NCBI RefSeq assembly: GCF_013416775.1 | Contig: NZ_SZVI01000012.1 | Span: 434,001 to 498,000 of the forward strand | DNA: 64,000 nt | Reading direction: 5' to 3' | From: Rhodoferax sp. BLA1 | GTDB taxonomy: Bacteria > Pseudomonadota > Gammaproteobacteria > Burkholderiales > Burkholderiaceae_C | In this document: piece by piece, positions 16,951-28,600 of the stretch | Layout: each line of letters begins with the position of its first letter | How positions within the stretch are numbered: the stretch's first letter is position 1 | Made by a program: the position numbers and the translations under genes | The notes under the pieces: model-generated | What the model saw: only the letters and a program-made list of their open reading frames with translations | What the model was told of the DNA's origin: nothing | Database searches by the model: none

Positions 16951-16994
16951 GAGGGCAGGGGGCACATCACGCGCTGGTTCGTGTGATGGGAGGC

Positions 16995-17023
16995 AAAAAA
17001 ACGGCGAGCCAGAAGCTCGCCGT
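16995..17023 (-). terminator. Rho-independent terminator of pckG
   Basis: A perfect 9-bp stem, ACGGCGAGC (17001-17009) with GCTCGCCGT (17015-17023), has a 5-base loop. On the minus strand it is followed by a T-run (16995-17000). It lies 45 bp after the pckG stop. Confidence 0.85.
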
Positions 17024-17067
17024 GTGCAGATATCGCCCCGTTGGTTGGCCGGAGCGTCAAGGGAACC

Positions 17068-18915
17068 TTACTCGTGCGCCAGCTCCCAGCGGTCGGGCGA
17101 GCGCCACAGGCGAGAGCGCAGCAACTCGCGCTCAAAGGTGAACTCCTTGGGCAGTCGGTCGCGGAAGCGGTCAAACAGCTCTTCGTGGGCATGGGCTTCG
17201 GCGGTGCCGGCTTCCCGGCCCACGGCCATCAGGTCGTAGAAACTGTCGCTGGAGAAGTCCAGACCCGTCCAGTCGATGTCCTCAAAGCGGGGCATCCAGC
17301 CAATCGGGCTTTCCACCGCACAAGCCTGGCCATGCACGCGCCCGGCAATCCACTTCAGCACCCGCAGGTTGTCGCCAAAACCAGGCCAGATGAACTTGCC
17401 TTCGTCGTTTTTGCGGAACCAGTTGACGCGGAAGATGCGTGGTGGGTTGCTGACATTGCGCCCCACATTGAGCCAATGTGAGAAGTAGTCGGCCATGTTG
17501 TAGCCACAGAACGGTAGCATGGCCATCGGGTCGCGCCGGGTGGCCACCACCCCAATCGCCGCAGCGGTGGCTTCCGAGCCCATGGTGGCGGCCAGGTAAA
17601 CGCCGTGCGCCCAGTTGAAGGACTGGAACACCAGCGGCATTTCCTTGCTGGCGCGGCCACCAAAGATGAAGGCCGCGACCGGCACACCTGCGGGGTTTTC
17701 CCAGTCAGGGTCAATCGACGGGCATTGGCTGGCAGGCGCGGTGAAGCGCGAATTGGCATGCGCTGCTGGGCGGCCACAGCCAGGGGTCCAGTCCTTGCCT
17801 TGCCAGTCGATGCAGTGCTCGGGGGCGGGGCCGTCCATGCCTTCCCACCAGACATCACCGTCGTCGGTCAGCGCCACATTGGAGAAGATCGAGTTCTTCG
17901 TCATGGTCAACATGGCGTTGGCGTTGGACGAGTAGTTGGTGCCTGGGGCCACGCCAAAGAAACCGGCCTCAGGGTTGATGGCGCGCAGGGAGCCGTCAGG
18001 GCCTTTTTTGATCCAGGCGATGTCGTCACCCACGGTGGTGACCTTCCAGCCCTCCATGCCCTTGGGCGGGCGCAGCATGGCCAGGTTGGTCTTGCCACAG
18101 GCGCTGGGGAACGCCGCGGCGATGTAGGTTTTTTGACCTTCCGGTGACTCCAGACCCGAGATCAGCATGTGTTCAGCCAGCCAGCCTTCCTTGCGGGCGA
18201 TGGCCGAGGCAATACGCAGGGCCAGGCATTTTTTGCCCAGCAGCGCGTTGCCACCGTAGCCCGAGCCATACGACCAGATTTCGGTGGTGTCTGGGAAATG
18301 GGCGATGTACTTCTTGGCAATATCGGGCTCACACGGCCAGGTCGAGTCTTTTTGGCCTGGGGAGAGCGGTGCGCCGACCGAGTGCATACACGGGATGAAG
18401 GCGCCGTTACCCAGCACGTCCAGCACCTTGGCACCCATGCGCGTCATGATGCGCATATTGGTCACCACGTAGGCGCTGTCGGTGATTTGCACACCGATCT
18501 TGGCAATGGGCGAGCCCAGCGGCCCCATGCTGAACGGGATCACATACATGGTGCGCCCGGTCATGCAGTTGGTGAACACATTCTTCAAAGTGGCGCGCAT
18601 TTCCTCTGGTGCGGCCCAGTTGTTGGTGGGGCCTGCCTCGTCTTTGGTGGCAGAGCAGATGAAGGTGCGCTCTTCGACACGGGCCACATCCGAGGGATGG
18701 GTGCGGGCGAGGAAGCTGTTGGGGCGTTTGTCGGGATTGAGGCGGATGAAGGTGCCTGCGGCCACCATTTCCTCACACAAGCGGTCGTACTCTTCCTGCG
18801 AACCATCACACCACACCACGCGGTCAGGTTTACACAGTTCGGCCATGTCACTGACCCATGTGAGAAGCTTCTCGTTGCTCGTATTCGCCGGGGAACCCGT
18901 GGATTTGCCACTCAT
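17068..18915 (-). CDS. pckG: Phosphoenolpyruvate carboxykinase (GTP)
   Basis: A 615-residue cytosolic enzyme that converts oxaloacetate and GTP to PEP, CO2 and GDP, the first committed step of gluconeogenesis. The GTP-class signature P-loop '[15 protein letters not shown]' contains the reactive cysteine next to the kinase-1 motif. The length fits the GTP family (about 600-620), not the ATP family (about 540). The ATG at 18915 has AAGGAG seven bases upstream, and a strong terminator follows, so it is monocistronic. With the acetate symporters and glycogen genes in the same window it suggests growth on organic acids. Confidence 0.97.
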   Translation of the reverse strand: MSGKSTGSPANTSNEKLLTWVSDMAELCKPDRVVWCDGSQEEYDRLCEEMVAAGTFIRLNPDKRPNSFLARTHPSDVARVEERTFICSATKDEAGPTNNWAAPEEMRATLKNVFTNCMTGRTMYVIPFSMGPLGSPIAKIGVQITDSAYVVTNMRIMTRMGAKVLDVLGNGAFIPCMHSVGAPLSPGQKDSTWPCEPDIAKKYIAHFPDTTEIWSYGSGYGGNALLGKKCLALRIASAIARKEGWLAEHMLISGLESPEGQKTYIAAAFPSACGKTNLAMLRPPKGMEGWKVTTVGDDIAWIKKGPDGSLRAINPEAGFFGVAPGTNYSSNANAMLTMTKNSIFSNVALTDDGDVWWEGMDGPAPEHCIDWQGKDWTPGCGRPAAHANSRFTAPASQCPSIDPDWENPAGVPVAAFIFGGRASKEMPLVFQSFNWAHGVYLAATMGSEATAAAIGVVATRRDPMAMLPFCGYNMADYFSHWLNVGRNVSNPPRIFRVNWFRKNDEGKFIWPGFGDNLRVLKWIAGRVHGQACAVESPIGWMPRFEDIDWTGLDFSSDSFYDLMAVGREAGTAEAHAHEELFDRFRDRLPKEFTFERELLRSRLWRSPDRWELAHE

Positions 18916-19238
18916 TGAACGACTCCTTGCAGTTAAAAAAACTTGTCTCCCGGAGGTCGTACCCGTGTGCGGCTCCAGGTCTCTGATGCGCGACGTTATT
19001 AATTAATTGTTAATAATTATGGCGCAAGCCTCATCTTTGCACAAGTCCAGCACTTTGTGCAGTATGGTTTTGATCCAAGTCAGATGGATGACAAACAGGC
19101 GCTCACCAACCTGACTCGGTCAAGCGCTGTTCTGGGTCGGGGAGAGTCCCAACAAGACGGCATGGCTAAAAGCGGGCCCCGTCGGTGCACTGGAGCACAG
19201 ACAGCCCAGTCCCCCCGCCCCTAGCATGCGCGGCAACT
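18916..19238. other. Divergent promoter region of pckG and the MCE lipid-transport operon
   Basis: About 323 bp without a gene. It contains a very AT-rich stretch (about 19002-19020) likely to hold the pckG promoter. An inverted repeat TGCACAA-N10-TTGTGCA at 19038-19061 is a candidate operator for one or both genes; its regulator is unknown. Confidence 0.5.
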
Positions 19239-20078
19239 ATGAACGACGGCCTGCCATCCGCCCCAAGCACTGCACAGCCCCCATGGGGGATGCTGCAGCG
19301 CCTTGGCCGTCAGTCTTGTGACGCGTTGGCGCAAGTGATGGCATTGCTTGGTTTTTTGGGGGAAAACGTGATGGCGCTGCTGGGCTGGGTGCTGCACCCA
19401 CGGCGCATTCGCTGGCGCCCCATTTTGTTTAACCTGCGCAGCGCGGGGTTCGATGCGCTGCCGATTGTTGGGCTGCTGTCGTTCCTGCTGGGTATTGTGG
19501 TGGCGTACCAGGGGGCCGACCAGCTGCGCCAATACGGCGCCAATATTTTTGTCGCGGACCTGGTGGGCCTGTCCATGTTGCGCGAATTTGCGCCCTTGAT
19601 GACGGCCATCATCATTGCCGGGCGCTCCGGCTCGGCCTATGCGGCACAAATCGGCACCATGTCGGTGACGCAGGAGATTGATGCCATGCGCACCATCGGC
19701 ATCGCCCCGCTGGAGATGCTGGTGCTGCCCAAACTCCTGGCCCTGGTGCTGGCGCTGCCGCTGCTGACCGTGTTTGCCGATGTCTCAGGTGTGCTGGGCG
19801 GCATGTTGATGGCCCGGGCCCAGCTGGGTGTGGGTTTTGCTGAGTTTCTGGACCGCTTCTCCAAAGCGGTCAGTGTCACCACCTACCTGGTGGGTATTGG
19901 CAAGGCGCCGATTTTTGCCGCCATCATTGTCATGGTCGGCTGTTTCCAGGGTTTTCGCACGCGGGGTGGTGCGGACAGTGTGGGCATACACACCACCCGT
20001 GCTGTGGTGCAGTCCATCTTTGTGGTGATTGTGGCCGATGCCCTGTTTTCGGTGGCCTTCAGCATGCTGGACCTGTGA
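19239..20078 (+). CDS. MlaE-type ABC transporter permease (MCE lipid transport)
   Basis: A 279-residue inner-membrane permease of the MlaE/YrbE family, which moves phospholipid between membranes with an MCE protein. Family segments include 'LLSFLLGIVVAYQGADQLRQYGA', 'FAPLMTAIIIAGRSGSAYAAQIGTM' and 'IDAMRTIGIAPLEMLVLPKLLAL', with five or so hydrophobic helices. I chose the ATG at 19239; a GTG 18 codons upstream (19185) is also open, and neither has a strong ribosome site. The next gene starts one base after the stop. The four-gene order (permease, ATPase, MCE, PqiC-like lipoprotein) differs from the classical mlaFEDCB order. Confidence 0.92.
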   Translation: MNDGLPSAPSTAQPPWGMLQRLGRQSCDALAQVMALLGFLGENVMALLGWVLHPRRIRWRPILFNLRSAGFDALPIVGLLSFLLGIVVAYQGADQLRQYGANIFVADLVGLSMLREFAPLMTAIIIAGRSGSAYAAQIGTMSVTQEIDAMRTIGIAPLEMLVLPKLLALVLALPLLTVFADVSGVLGGMLMARAQLGVGFAEFLDRFSKAVSVTTYLVGIGKAPIFAAIIVMVGCFQGFRTRGGADSVGIHTTRAVVQSIFVVIVADALFSVAFSMLDL

Positions 20079-20079
20079 C

Positions 20080-20892
20080 ATGACCACCGATACGCCCGAG
20101 ACGGTGCTTGAAATGCAACAGGTGGTGACACGTTTTGGCCAGCATGTGGTGCACAAGGACATCAACCTGGCCGTGCGCCGCGCCGAAGTGTTTGCCGTGA
20201 TTGGCGGCAGCGGCACCGGCAAATCAACCCTGCTGCGTGAAATGATCTTGTTGCAGACACCCAATGCGGGTCACATCCGGGTGCTGGGGGTGGACCTGGC
20301 CAACATCAGCGACGCCGCAGCGCTGGCACTGCGCCAGCGTTTTGGGGTGCTGTTTCAGCAGGGCGGGCTGTTTGGCTCACTCACGGTGCTTGAAAACATT
20401 GGCTTGCCACTGCGTGAGCATCGCCAGCTGGACAACCGCCAGGTGGATGCCCTGGCGGCCGAGAAGCTGGCTGCTGTTGGCCTCGCCCCAGAGGTGGCCC
20501 GCCAATACCCGTCCGAACTCAGTGGGGGCATGTTGAAACGCGCCGCGCTGGCCCGTGCCCTGGTGCTGGAGCCTGAGCTGCTGTTTCTGGACGAGCCCAC
20601 CGCCGGGCTGGACCCGCAAAGCGCCGCCGGTATTGATGAGCTGGTACTGCGCTTGTGTGACACCCTGGGGCTGACGGTGGTCATGATCACCCATGACCTG
20701 GACCTGCTGTGGCAGGTGGCAGACCGGGTGGCGGTGTTGGCGGATGGCAGGGTGCAGGCGATTGGCTCGATGGCCGAGCTGGCCGCGATGAGCGACCCCG
20801 CCATACGCCCTTTTTTTGACGGGCCGAGGGCGCGCGCCGCCGCCGCACAGGCCTGTTTTACCCAACGGGAGACATCATCGAAACCAAAGTGA
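20080..20892 (+). CDS. MlaF-type ABC transporter ATP-binding protein
   Basis: A 270-residue ATPase of the MCE lipid transporter. Walker A is 'GGSGTGKST' (about residues 43-51), the signature is 'LSGGMLKRAALARAL', Walker B is 'LLFLDEPTAGLDP' and the H-loop His is in 'MITHDLDLL'. LSGGM in place of LSGGQ is normal for MlaF. The ATG at 20080 lies one base after the permease stop, and its stop overlaps the GTG of the MCE gene, so the operon is translationally coupled. It energises the permease encoded just upstream. Confidence 0.92.
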   Translation: MTTDTPETVLEMQQVVTRFGQHVVHKDINLAVRRAEVFAVIGGSGTGKSTLLREMILLQTPNAGHIRVLGVDLANISDAAALALRQRFGVLFQQGGLFGSLTVLENIGLPLREHRQLDNRQVDALAAEKLAAVGLAPEVARQYPSELSGGMLKRAALARALVLEPELLFLDEPTAGLDPQSAAGIDELVLRLCDTLGLTVVMITHDLDLLWQVADRVAVLADGRVQAIGSMAELAAMSDPAIRPFFDGPRARAAAAQACFTQRETSSKPK

Positions 20893-21818
20893 ACTATGCG
20901 CTGGTGGGCGCCTTTGTGCTGCTGCTGGGCAGCCTGCTGGTGGCCGGTGTCCTGTGGCTGGCCTCGGGAGGCGCCTGGCAGAAAAAGTACGAGCTGTATC
21001 AGGCGGTGCTGGCGGAGTCGGTGGCCGGGCTCAACCTCAACGCGCCCGTCAAATACAACGGTGTCGATGTGGGCAAGGTGCAGGCCATCCTGCTCGACAG
21101 CAGCAACCCCAAAAACGTCAACCTGCTGTTTGCCATCGAGCAAGGCACCCCCGTCAAAGAAGACACCCTGGCGGTGCTGAAGACCCAGGGCCTCACCGGC
21201 ATTGCTTATGTGGAGCTCAGTGGTGGCAGCCTGGCCTCGCCGGTGTTGCTGGCCAAGGCGGGTGCGCGCTACCCGGTGATCCGCAGCTCGCCGTCGTTGT
21301 CGGCACGACTGGAAAACGTGTTATCGAGCGTGTTGGCCAAGCTCGACAGCACCTCCACCAACCTCAACGCGATCCTCAGCAAAGACAACCAGGCCGCCTT
21401 TCACAACACGCTGGCCGACATGGCGATCATCACACGCACCCTGGCTGCGCGCAAAGACAGCATCGATACCGCGCTGGTGGACGGCGCCCGCACCATGAAA
21501 AATGCCTCGGTGGCCAGCGCCGGCCTCAACGACTTGGTGCAGCGCCTGGCGCGCAGCGCCGACGCAGTGGCCCTGATGGGCACCGAGGTGGCCAAAACCA
21601 GCGCCGGTGCGGGCCAGACCATTGGTGCGGTGGGGGCCGATGTGCAGCGTTTTGGGGCGGAAACCTTGCCCGAACTGCAGCGTTTGTTGGCCGAGCTGAG
21701 TAACTTGAGCCGTTCACTCACCGAGCTCACCGAACAAACCCGGCGCAACCCCAGCGGCCTTATTTTTGGACACCCCGCCGTGGTCAATGGCCCCGGCGAA
21801 TCAGGCGACACACCATGA
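20889..21818 (+). CDS. MCE-domain lipid-binding protein (MlaD/PqiB family)
   Basis: A 309-residue periplasmic protein with one N-terminal membrane anchor (about 4-26) followed by a single MCE domain ('AESVAGLNLNAPVKYNGVDVGKVQAI', 'VKEDTLAVLKTQGLTGIAYVEL'). Residues 130-290 are predicted helical and coiled-coil rich. MCE proteins form hexameric rings that channel lipid to or from the permease. The GTG start overlaps the ATPase stop (GTGA), and the ATG of the lipoprotein gene overlaps this stop. It is longer than E. coli MlaD (183 residues) because of the extra C-terminal helices. Confidence 0.92.
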   Translation: MNYALVGAFVLLLGSLLVAGVLWLASGGAWQKKYELYQAVLAESVAGLNLNAPVKYNGVDVGKVQAILLDSSNPKNVNLLFAIEQGTPVKEDTLAVLKTQGLTGIAYVELSGGSLASPVLLAKAGARYPVIRSSPSLSARLENVLSSVLAKLDSTSTNLNAILSKDNQAAFHNTLADMAIITRTLAARKDSIDTALVDGARTMKNASVASAGLNDLVQRLARSADAVALMGTEVAKTSAGAGQTIGAVGADVQRFGAETLPELQRLLAELSNLSRSLTELTEQTRRNPSGLIFGHPAVVNGPGESGDTP

Positions 21819-22486
21819 CCCATCACGTTCTGAACCAGAAGTCCCCGGCCCAAGGGCTGCTGCGTCTGCTGCTGGTGGCAGCGCTGTTCACACTCTCGGC
21901 CTGTGGTGCGCTGCGCCCGACCCCCACCCAGGCCCCGACCTTGTACCTGCTGGCAGGTCTGCCCGGCCCAGTGGCAACACCTGCCTCAGGTGCGGCGGTG
22001 ACACCACCGTTGCCCACGCTGCTGGTTACCCCAACGCGGGCGGCATCGGGGTTTGACAGCCAGCGCATCATCTATGTGCGTGACGACCAGACCCTGGCAT
22101 TTTTTGCACACAGCGAGTGGGTCGACCCACCGGCGCGTATGTTGGGGCACTTGCTGGTGGCCGCGCTGGACCACACCGGCGCGTTTGGCCCCGTGGTGCT
22201 GACACCTGCGGGTGTGTCGGGTGACTTGCGGCTGGACACCCAGATCATCCGTTTGCAGCAGAACTTTCACAACACGCCGAGCCGGGTGCAGTTCAGCCTG
22301 CGTGCCTACTTGACGGATGAAAAAACCCGCCGTGTTCTGGCCTGGCACGAGTTCAGCGCCGAGGCAGACGCCACCAGCGACAACGCACAAGCCGGTGTGA
22401 CGGCCGCGAACCAGGTGGTGCAGGAGGTGCTGGCGCAGCTGGCGCTATTTGTCGCCTCAGCATCCCGCTTGCCACCAACAGACTGA
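21815..22486 (+). CDS. PqiC-type ABC-transport auxiliary lipoprotein
   Basis: A 223-residue lipoprotein with signal peptide and lipobox LSAC (Cys about 29). 'TLYLLAG' and 'QRIIYVRDDQTLAFFAHSEWVDPPARML' match the ABC-type transport auxiliary (DUF330/PqiC) family. PqiC-like proteins sit at the outer membrane and partner MCE proteins. It overlaps the MCE gene by ATGA and closes the operon. The C-terminal helix carries 'TAANQVVQEVLAQLALFVAS', also typical of the family. Confidence 0.9.
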   Translation: MTHHVLNQKSPAQGLLRLLLVAALFTLSACGALRPTPTQAPTLYLLAGLPGPVATPASGAAVTPPLPTLLVTPTRAASGFDSQRIIYVRDDQTLAFFAHSEWVDPPARMLGHLLVAALDHTGAFGPVVLTPAGVSGDLRLDTQIIRLQQNFHNTPSRVQFSLRAYLTDEKTRRVLAWHEFSAEADATSDNAQAGVTAANQVVQEVLAQLALFVASASRLPPTD

Positions 22487-22634
22487 ACGGTTTGTGAGGC
22501 CGCTGCTGGAGCGGTGCTTGACCAAGCCGGGAGCTTGGATGATCTCGACAAAGACCGCTGCCAGCCCGGGGCGACAGGTGGCGCCCTAGAATCATCGGCC
22601 CCAACCTTTGCCACCTCACCCGGAAACACCATCC

Positions 22635-25600
22635 ATGACCCAGGGAACCATCCGCATTCGCGGTGCACGCCAGCACAACCTCAAGAACCTGGACCTGGAC
22701 ATCCGTACCGGTGAACTCACCGTGGTCACCGGCCCGAGCGGCTCGGGCAAGTCCAGCCTGGTGTTTGACACCTTGTTCGCCGAAGGCCAGCGTCGTTATG
22801 TGGAGACCTTCAGCGCCTATGCGCGCCAGTTTCTGGATCGTATGGACAAACCCGCCGTCGACAAGGTCGACGGTGTGCCGCCTGCCATCGCCATCGACCA
22901 GACCAACCCGGTGCGCTCCAGCCGCTCCACCGTGGGCACGATGACCGAGCTCAACGACCATCTGAAGCTCTTGTTCGCGCGCGCTGCCCAACTCTTTGAT
23001 AGCGCCACTGCCCAGCCGGTGCGCCATGACACCCCGGAGACGATTTATGCCGACATCCAGGCCCGCGCCCTGGCGCTGGCCAATGCCGGTGGTTTTGAGG
23101 GCGTCCAGGCTGCTGACGATGTCCGGCTCGCCATCACCTTCCCGGTGGAGTTGCCTGCCAGCGCCACACCCGAAGAGGTGGAGCAATGGCTGTCGGTCAG
23201 CGGTTTCACCAAGGTGCAGGCGCAGCGTGATGTGGAGCAGCGCAAGCTGCTCGACGTGGTGGCCGACCGTTTCCGACTGGGCGCTGCCGAGCGTGCCCGC
23301 GTGTTGGAGGCGATTGAAGTCGCCCTCAAACACGGCGGGGGTCGCCTCAGTGTATATGTGTTAAATCAGCCTCTAGCCCTTATCAATCAAGGGCAGGTAG
23401 CTGCAGATTCAGGAGTGGATGCTGCGCCCGAGATCTGGCGCTTTTCCACCGGCCTGCATTGCCCGGACAGCAACCTGCGCTACACCGAGCCGATTGCCTC
23501 GATGTTTTCGTTCAACTCGGCAGTGGGTGCCTGTGACAGCTGCCGAGGTTTTGGCCGGGTCATCGGGGTCGACTACAGCTTGGTGATCCCGAACGACAAA
23601 CTGACCTTGCGCTCTGGCGCCATCAAACCGTTCCAGACCCCGGCCTGGGCCGAATGCCAGGACGACCTGATGCGCCATGCCGAAACCCACGGCATTCCGC
23701 GCGACACCTCCTGGAACAAGCTCAGCCCCGAGCAACAGCATTGGGTGATCCATGGTGAACCCAGCTATCGCGACGGCCAGTGGAACAAGAAGTGGTTTGG
23801 CGTCAAACGCTTTTTTGAGTACCTTGAAACCAAGGCCTACAAGATGCACATCCGGGTGCTGCTGTCCAAGTACCGCAGCTACACCGAATGCCCGACCTGC
23901 ACCGGCGCCCGGCTCAAGACCGAGAGCCTGCTCTGGCGCATTGGCTCCCAGGTCCAGGCCGACGCGGTGCTGGACCCCGCCAAGCGTTTTCTGCCTGCCG
24001 GTGTGTCATGGTCACGCGCGCAGCTGGAGGCATTGCCGGGCCTGTGCCTGCATGACCTGATGCTGCTGCCGATTGACCGGCTGCGCCGCTTTTTTGACAG
24101 CATGCAACTCGCCCAAGTGGCCCAGGTGAGCGCAGGCGCTGGCAACGAGGCAGATGCCAAAACCCTCAAGCTGCTGCTTGAAGAAATCTGCACCCGCCTG
24201 CAATACCTGAGTGAGGTCGGCATTGGGTACCTGACGCTGGACCGCCAAAGCCGCACCCTCAGTGGCGGTGAGGTGCAGCGTATCAACCTGACCACCGCAC
24301 TGGGCACCTCGCTGGTGAACACCTTGTTTGTGCTGGATGAGCCCAGCATAGGCCTGCACCCGCGCGACATGCACCGCATCATCGTGGCCATGCAGCGCCT
24401 GCGTGACGCGGGCAACACCCTGGTGGTGGTGGAGCACGACCCAGCGGTGATGTTCGCCGCCGACCGCATGATCGACATGGGCCCCGGCCCTGGCCAACTG
24501 GGCGGGCAAATTGTGTTTGACGGCAGCACCAATGACTTGCGCAATGCCGATACGCTGACTGGCGCGTACCTGGGTGGGCGCAAGCAGGTGGGCATGGGTT
24601 TCAAGCGGCTGGTGGCAAGCAGCACGCCACGTCTGATTCTGGAAGGCGCCAGTGACCACAATCTCAAAAACGTCTCGGTTGAGATCCCGTTGCAGCGCCT
24701 GGTGTGTATCACAGGCGTCTCCGGCTCGGGCAAATCCACGCTGATCCAGGACACGTTGGCACCGGCGCTGTTGCGCCACTTCGGCAAAGCCACAGATACG
24801 CCCGGCGCTTTTGAGCGCCTGCTCGGTGCCGAGCAGCTCAGCGACGTGGTGTTTGTTGACCAGTCGCCGATTGGCAAAACCGCACGTTCCAACCCGGTCA
24901 GTTATGTCGGCGCTTGGGACACGATTCGCGAGATTTTTGCCAACGCGCCGTTGGCGCAGCAACGCGGCTACACCGCCACCAAGTTCAGCTTCAACAATGG
25001 CGACGGCCGCTGCCCCACCTGCGGTGGCTCGGGTTTTGAGCATGTGGAGATGCAGTTCCTGAGCGACGTGTACCTGCGTTGCCCGGACTGCGATGGCAAA
25101 CGGTACCGCCCGGAAATCCTCGAGATCAGCATTGAGCGTGGTGGGCGCGTTGTTAATGTGGCCGATGTGCTGGACCTTACTGTCAGTGAAGCCGCAGCCT
25201 TGTTCAAGGACGACCGTGAGGTGATCCGTGCGTTGCAGCCCATCGTCGATGTGGGGCTGGAATACGTCAAGCTCGGTCAGCCGGTGCCCACGCTCAGTGG
25301 GGGTGAAGCCCAGCGCTTGAAGCTGGCCGGTTTCCTGGCCGAGGCGGCCAAGAGCAGCAGCGCCAGCCGCCAGGCCTTGGCGCGCAAAGGGGTGTTGTTC
25401 ATGTTTGATGAGCCCACCACCGGGCTGCATTTTGACGACATCGCCAAGCTGATGCGGGCGTTGCGCAAGTTGCTCGACGCGGGCCATTCGCTGCTGGTGA
25501 TTGAGCACAACCTGGATGTGATCCGTGCATCCGATTGGCTGATTGACCTGGGCCCTGAGGGGGGTGACGCGGGTGGTGAGGTGGTGGCCTTTGGTACACC

Positions 25601-28600
25601 TGAGGATGTGATGCTGCATGCCAGTTCCCACACGGGTCAAGCGCTGCGTGAGTACGCAGCACAGATGGGGGTGGTGCATGAGGTGGCTGAGGCTTCGGTC
25701 AAGTATTTGTCTGTGGTGCGCGCTCCCGGAGCTGGGCTGAGGCCGGGTTCCTCAGACGTCAGCTTCGCTGCCTCGACATCGTCACCCGGCCTCAGCCCAG
25801 CCCCGGCGGGTTCGCGGACGAGCGGCGTTCCTGTCGCCGGGTCAGACGCCATTCAGATCATCAATGCGCGTGAGCACAACCTCAAGGGTCTGAGTGTCAA
25901 CATCCCGCGTGGCCAGTTCACCGTGGTCACCGGGGTCAGCGGCTCGGGCAAATCGACGCTGGCGTTTGACATTTTGTTCAACGAAGGCCAGCGCCGTTAT
26001 CTGGAAAGCCTCAACGCCTACGCCCGCAGCATCGTGCAACCGGCTGGGCGGCCTGAGGTGGACGCGGTTTACGGCATCCCGCCCACGGTGGCGATTGAGC
26101 AGCGGCTAAGCCGGGGCGGGCGCAAGTCCACCGTGGGTACCACCACCGAGGTCTGGCACTTTTTGCGGCTGTTGTTTGTCAAACTCGGCACCCAGCATTG
26201 CATCCATGACGGCACGCCAGTGGCGCCGCAAACGCCGGAGAGCATTGCCGCGCAGTTGATGAAAACCTACCGCGGCCAGCACATCGGCTTGCTGGCGCCG
26301 CTGGTGATGAACCGCAAAGGCGTCTATACCGAGCTGGCCGACTGGGCGCGCCCGCGTGGGTTCACCCATCTGCGGGTGGATGGCAACTTTTTGCCGACCA
26401 CCAACTTCCCGCGCCTGGACCGCTTCAAGGAACACACCATCGAGCTGCCAGTGTTCAGCCTGGACGTGACGCCTGAGAACGAAACCCTGTTGCGCCAGGC
26501 CCTGGCCGAAACCTTGCAGCATGGCAAGGGTGTCTTGCATGTTTTGTCCGATCTGGATGGCCTGTCGGAGGCGATGCAGGCGGGCACTTCGACGGCGGGT
26601 ATTGGCCGTTTGAGCGTGTTTTCCACCCTGCGCGCCTGCCCGGTGTGCAGCACCAGTTACGCCGAGCTGGACCCGCGCCTGTTCAGTTACAACAGCAAAC
26701 ACGGCTGGTGCCCGGACTGCGTGGGCACCGGCCTCAAACTCAGCCGTGAGCAGCGTAAGGTGTTTGACGACTCGGTGCGCGACGATGAAACCAAAGGCCG
26801 TGAACAAACCTTTGTTGAGGCCGATGTGGAAGACCTGGTGGATGTCGTCTGCCCCAGCTGCAACGGCACACGGCTCAACGCCACTGCGCGGGCGGTCAAG
26901 TTTGGCCTGCAACTGGCCACCGACGCCACGTCTGGCGTAGCGGCCAAAACCGCCATCGACGGCATTGGCATCACCGAACTGGCACGCCTGAGCGTGACCG
27001 ACATGCGTGTGTGGGTCGAGACCTTGCAGGTGCTGGGCCGTATGAGCCAGCGCGAGACCGAAATCGCGCGTGACTTGGTGCCCGAGATTCTGGGGCGGCT
27101 CAAGTTCCTGGAACAGGTCGGCCTGGGTTACCTGACGCTGGACCGGGGCGCGCCCACGTTGAGCGGCGGCGAGGCGCAGCGCATCCGGCTGGCGGCGCAG
27201 CTTGGCAGCAATTTGCAAGGGGTCTGCTATGTGCTGGACGAGCCAACCATCGGCTTGCACGCACGCGACAACCAGATTTTGCTGGGCGCCTTGCAAACGC
27301 TGAGCGACCAGGGCAACACCCTCGTGGTGGTGGAGCATGACGAGGACACCATCCGCCACGCTGACCACATCATCGACATCGGCCCGAGCGCCGGCAAACG
27401 CGGTGGGCGGCTGGTGGCCGAAGGTTCGGTGGCCGACATTCAGGACGCCGAAGAGTCGCAGACCGGGCGTTATCTGTTGCACGCCATGCGCCATCCGGTG
27501 CAGGCGCGGCGGGTGATACTTGCTGCGGAATCAGTAGCTGTTGGCCCAGGTGATAAAAGGGTTGGAGGCCAATTGGATGCCAATGCGCAGGAAACCTTGG
27601 CGGTTGATGCCAACCCGTTGCCCAGCGAACCCGCATCTGCTGATAGCGCCTTGGCGGCTGCAGCTGGTGATGCCAAATTTGTGTTTGTGCCTGCGCCCAA
27701 GAAAACGAAGACGGCCAAACGGTTGCCCGTGGACCCGAACGTGGTGGAGCCCTACATCCAGCAGTGGATCACTGTCACCGGGGCCCATTTACACAACCTG
27801 CAAAACGTCACCGTCCAGGTGCCGCTCAAACGCCTGGTCGCGGTGACCGGTGTGTCCGGCTCCGGCAAGTCCACGCTGGCGCGGGATGTGTTGCTGGCCA
27901 ATGTGCAAACGGCGGTCCATAAACGCAGTACCAAGGCCGGGCGGGACGCGCTGGAAGCAGGCGAGCAAATCGCCTGGACCGGTTGTGAACAGGTCAGCGG
28001 CTACGAGTCTGTGGACCGGGTCCTCGAAGTGGACCAAACCCCAATTGGCAAAACACCGCGCTCTTGCCCGGCCACCTACATCGGTTTCTGGGACACCATC
28101 CGCAAACTGTTTGCCGACACGCTGGAGGCCAAGGCACGCGGTTACGCGGCCAACCGTTTCAGCTTCAATACCGGCGAGGGCCGTTGCCCGAGTTGTGAAG
28201 GCCAGGGCATCCGCACCATCGCCATGAGCTTCTTGCCCGATGTGAAGGTGTTGTGTGAAACCTGCAAGGGCGCGCGTTTTAACCCCGAAACCCAGGCCGT
28301 CACCTGGCGTGGCAAGAACATTGGCGACGTGTTGCGGATGGAGGTCGATGAAGCGGTGGACTTCTTCGCCGCCATGCCGGTCATCGCCCACCCGCTGCAA
28401 CTGCTCAAGGATGTGGGCCTGGGTTACCTGACGCTGGGCCAACCGTCACCGACGCTCAGCGGCGGCGAGGCGCAGCGCATCAAACTCGTCACCGAGCTGT
28501 CCAAGGTGCGCGACGACATCACCCGGCGCGGCCAGAAGGCGCCGCACACCCTGTATGTGCTCGACGAACCCACGGTGGGTCTGCACATGGCAGACGTGGA

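Noticed and set aside
16951-16990. Imperfect hairpin with CATCAC/GTGATG arms as a terminator for the Hsp70-like gene
   Set aside because: The arms are short and there is no T-run on the plus strand; the adjacent strong terminator serves pckG.
22487-22634. Possible LexA box upstream of uvrA, as in E. coli
   Set aside because: No CTGT-N8-ACAG or close variant was found in the 148-bp gap.
24012-25679. Long minus-strand open frame opposite uvrA (555 codons), and a similar one at 26106-27494
   Set aside because: Both are shadows of GC-rich codon bias on the coding strand. Their translations are His/Gln/Arg-rich with no family signature, and uvrA motifs are clear on the plus strand.
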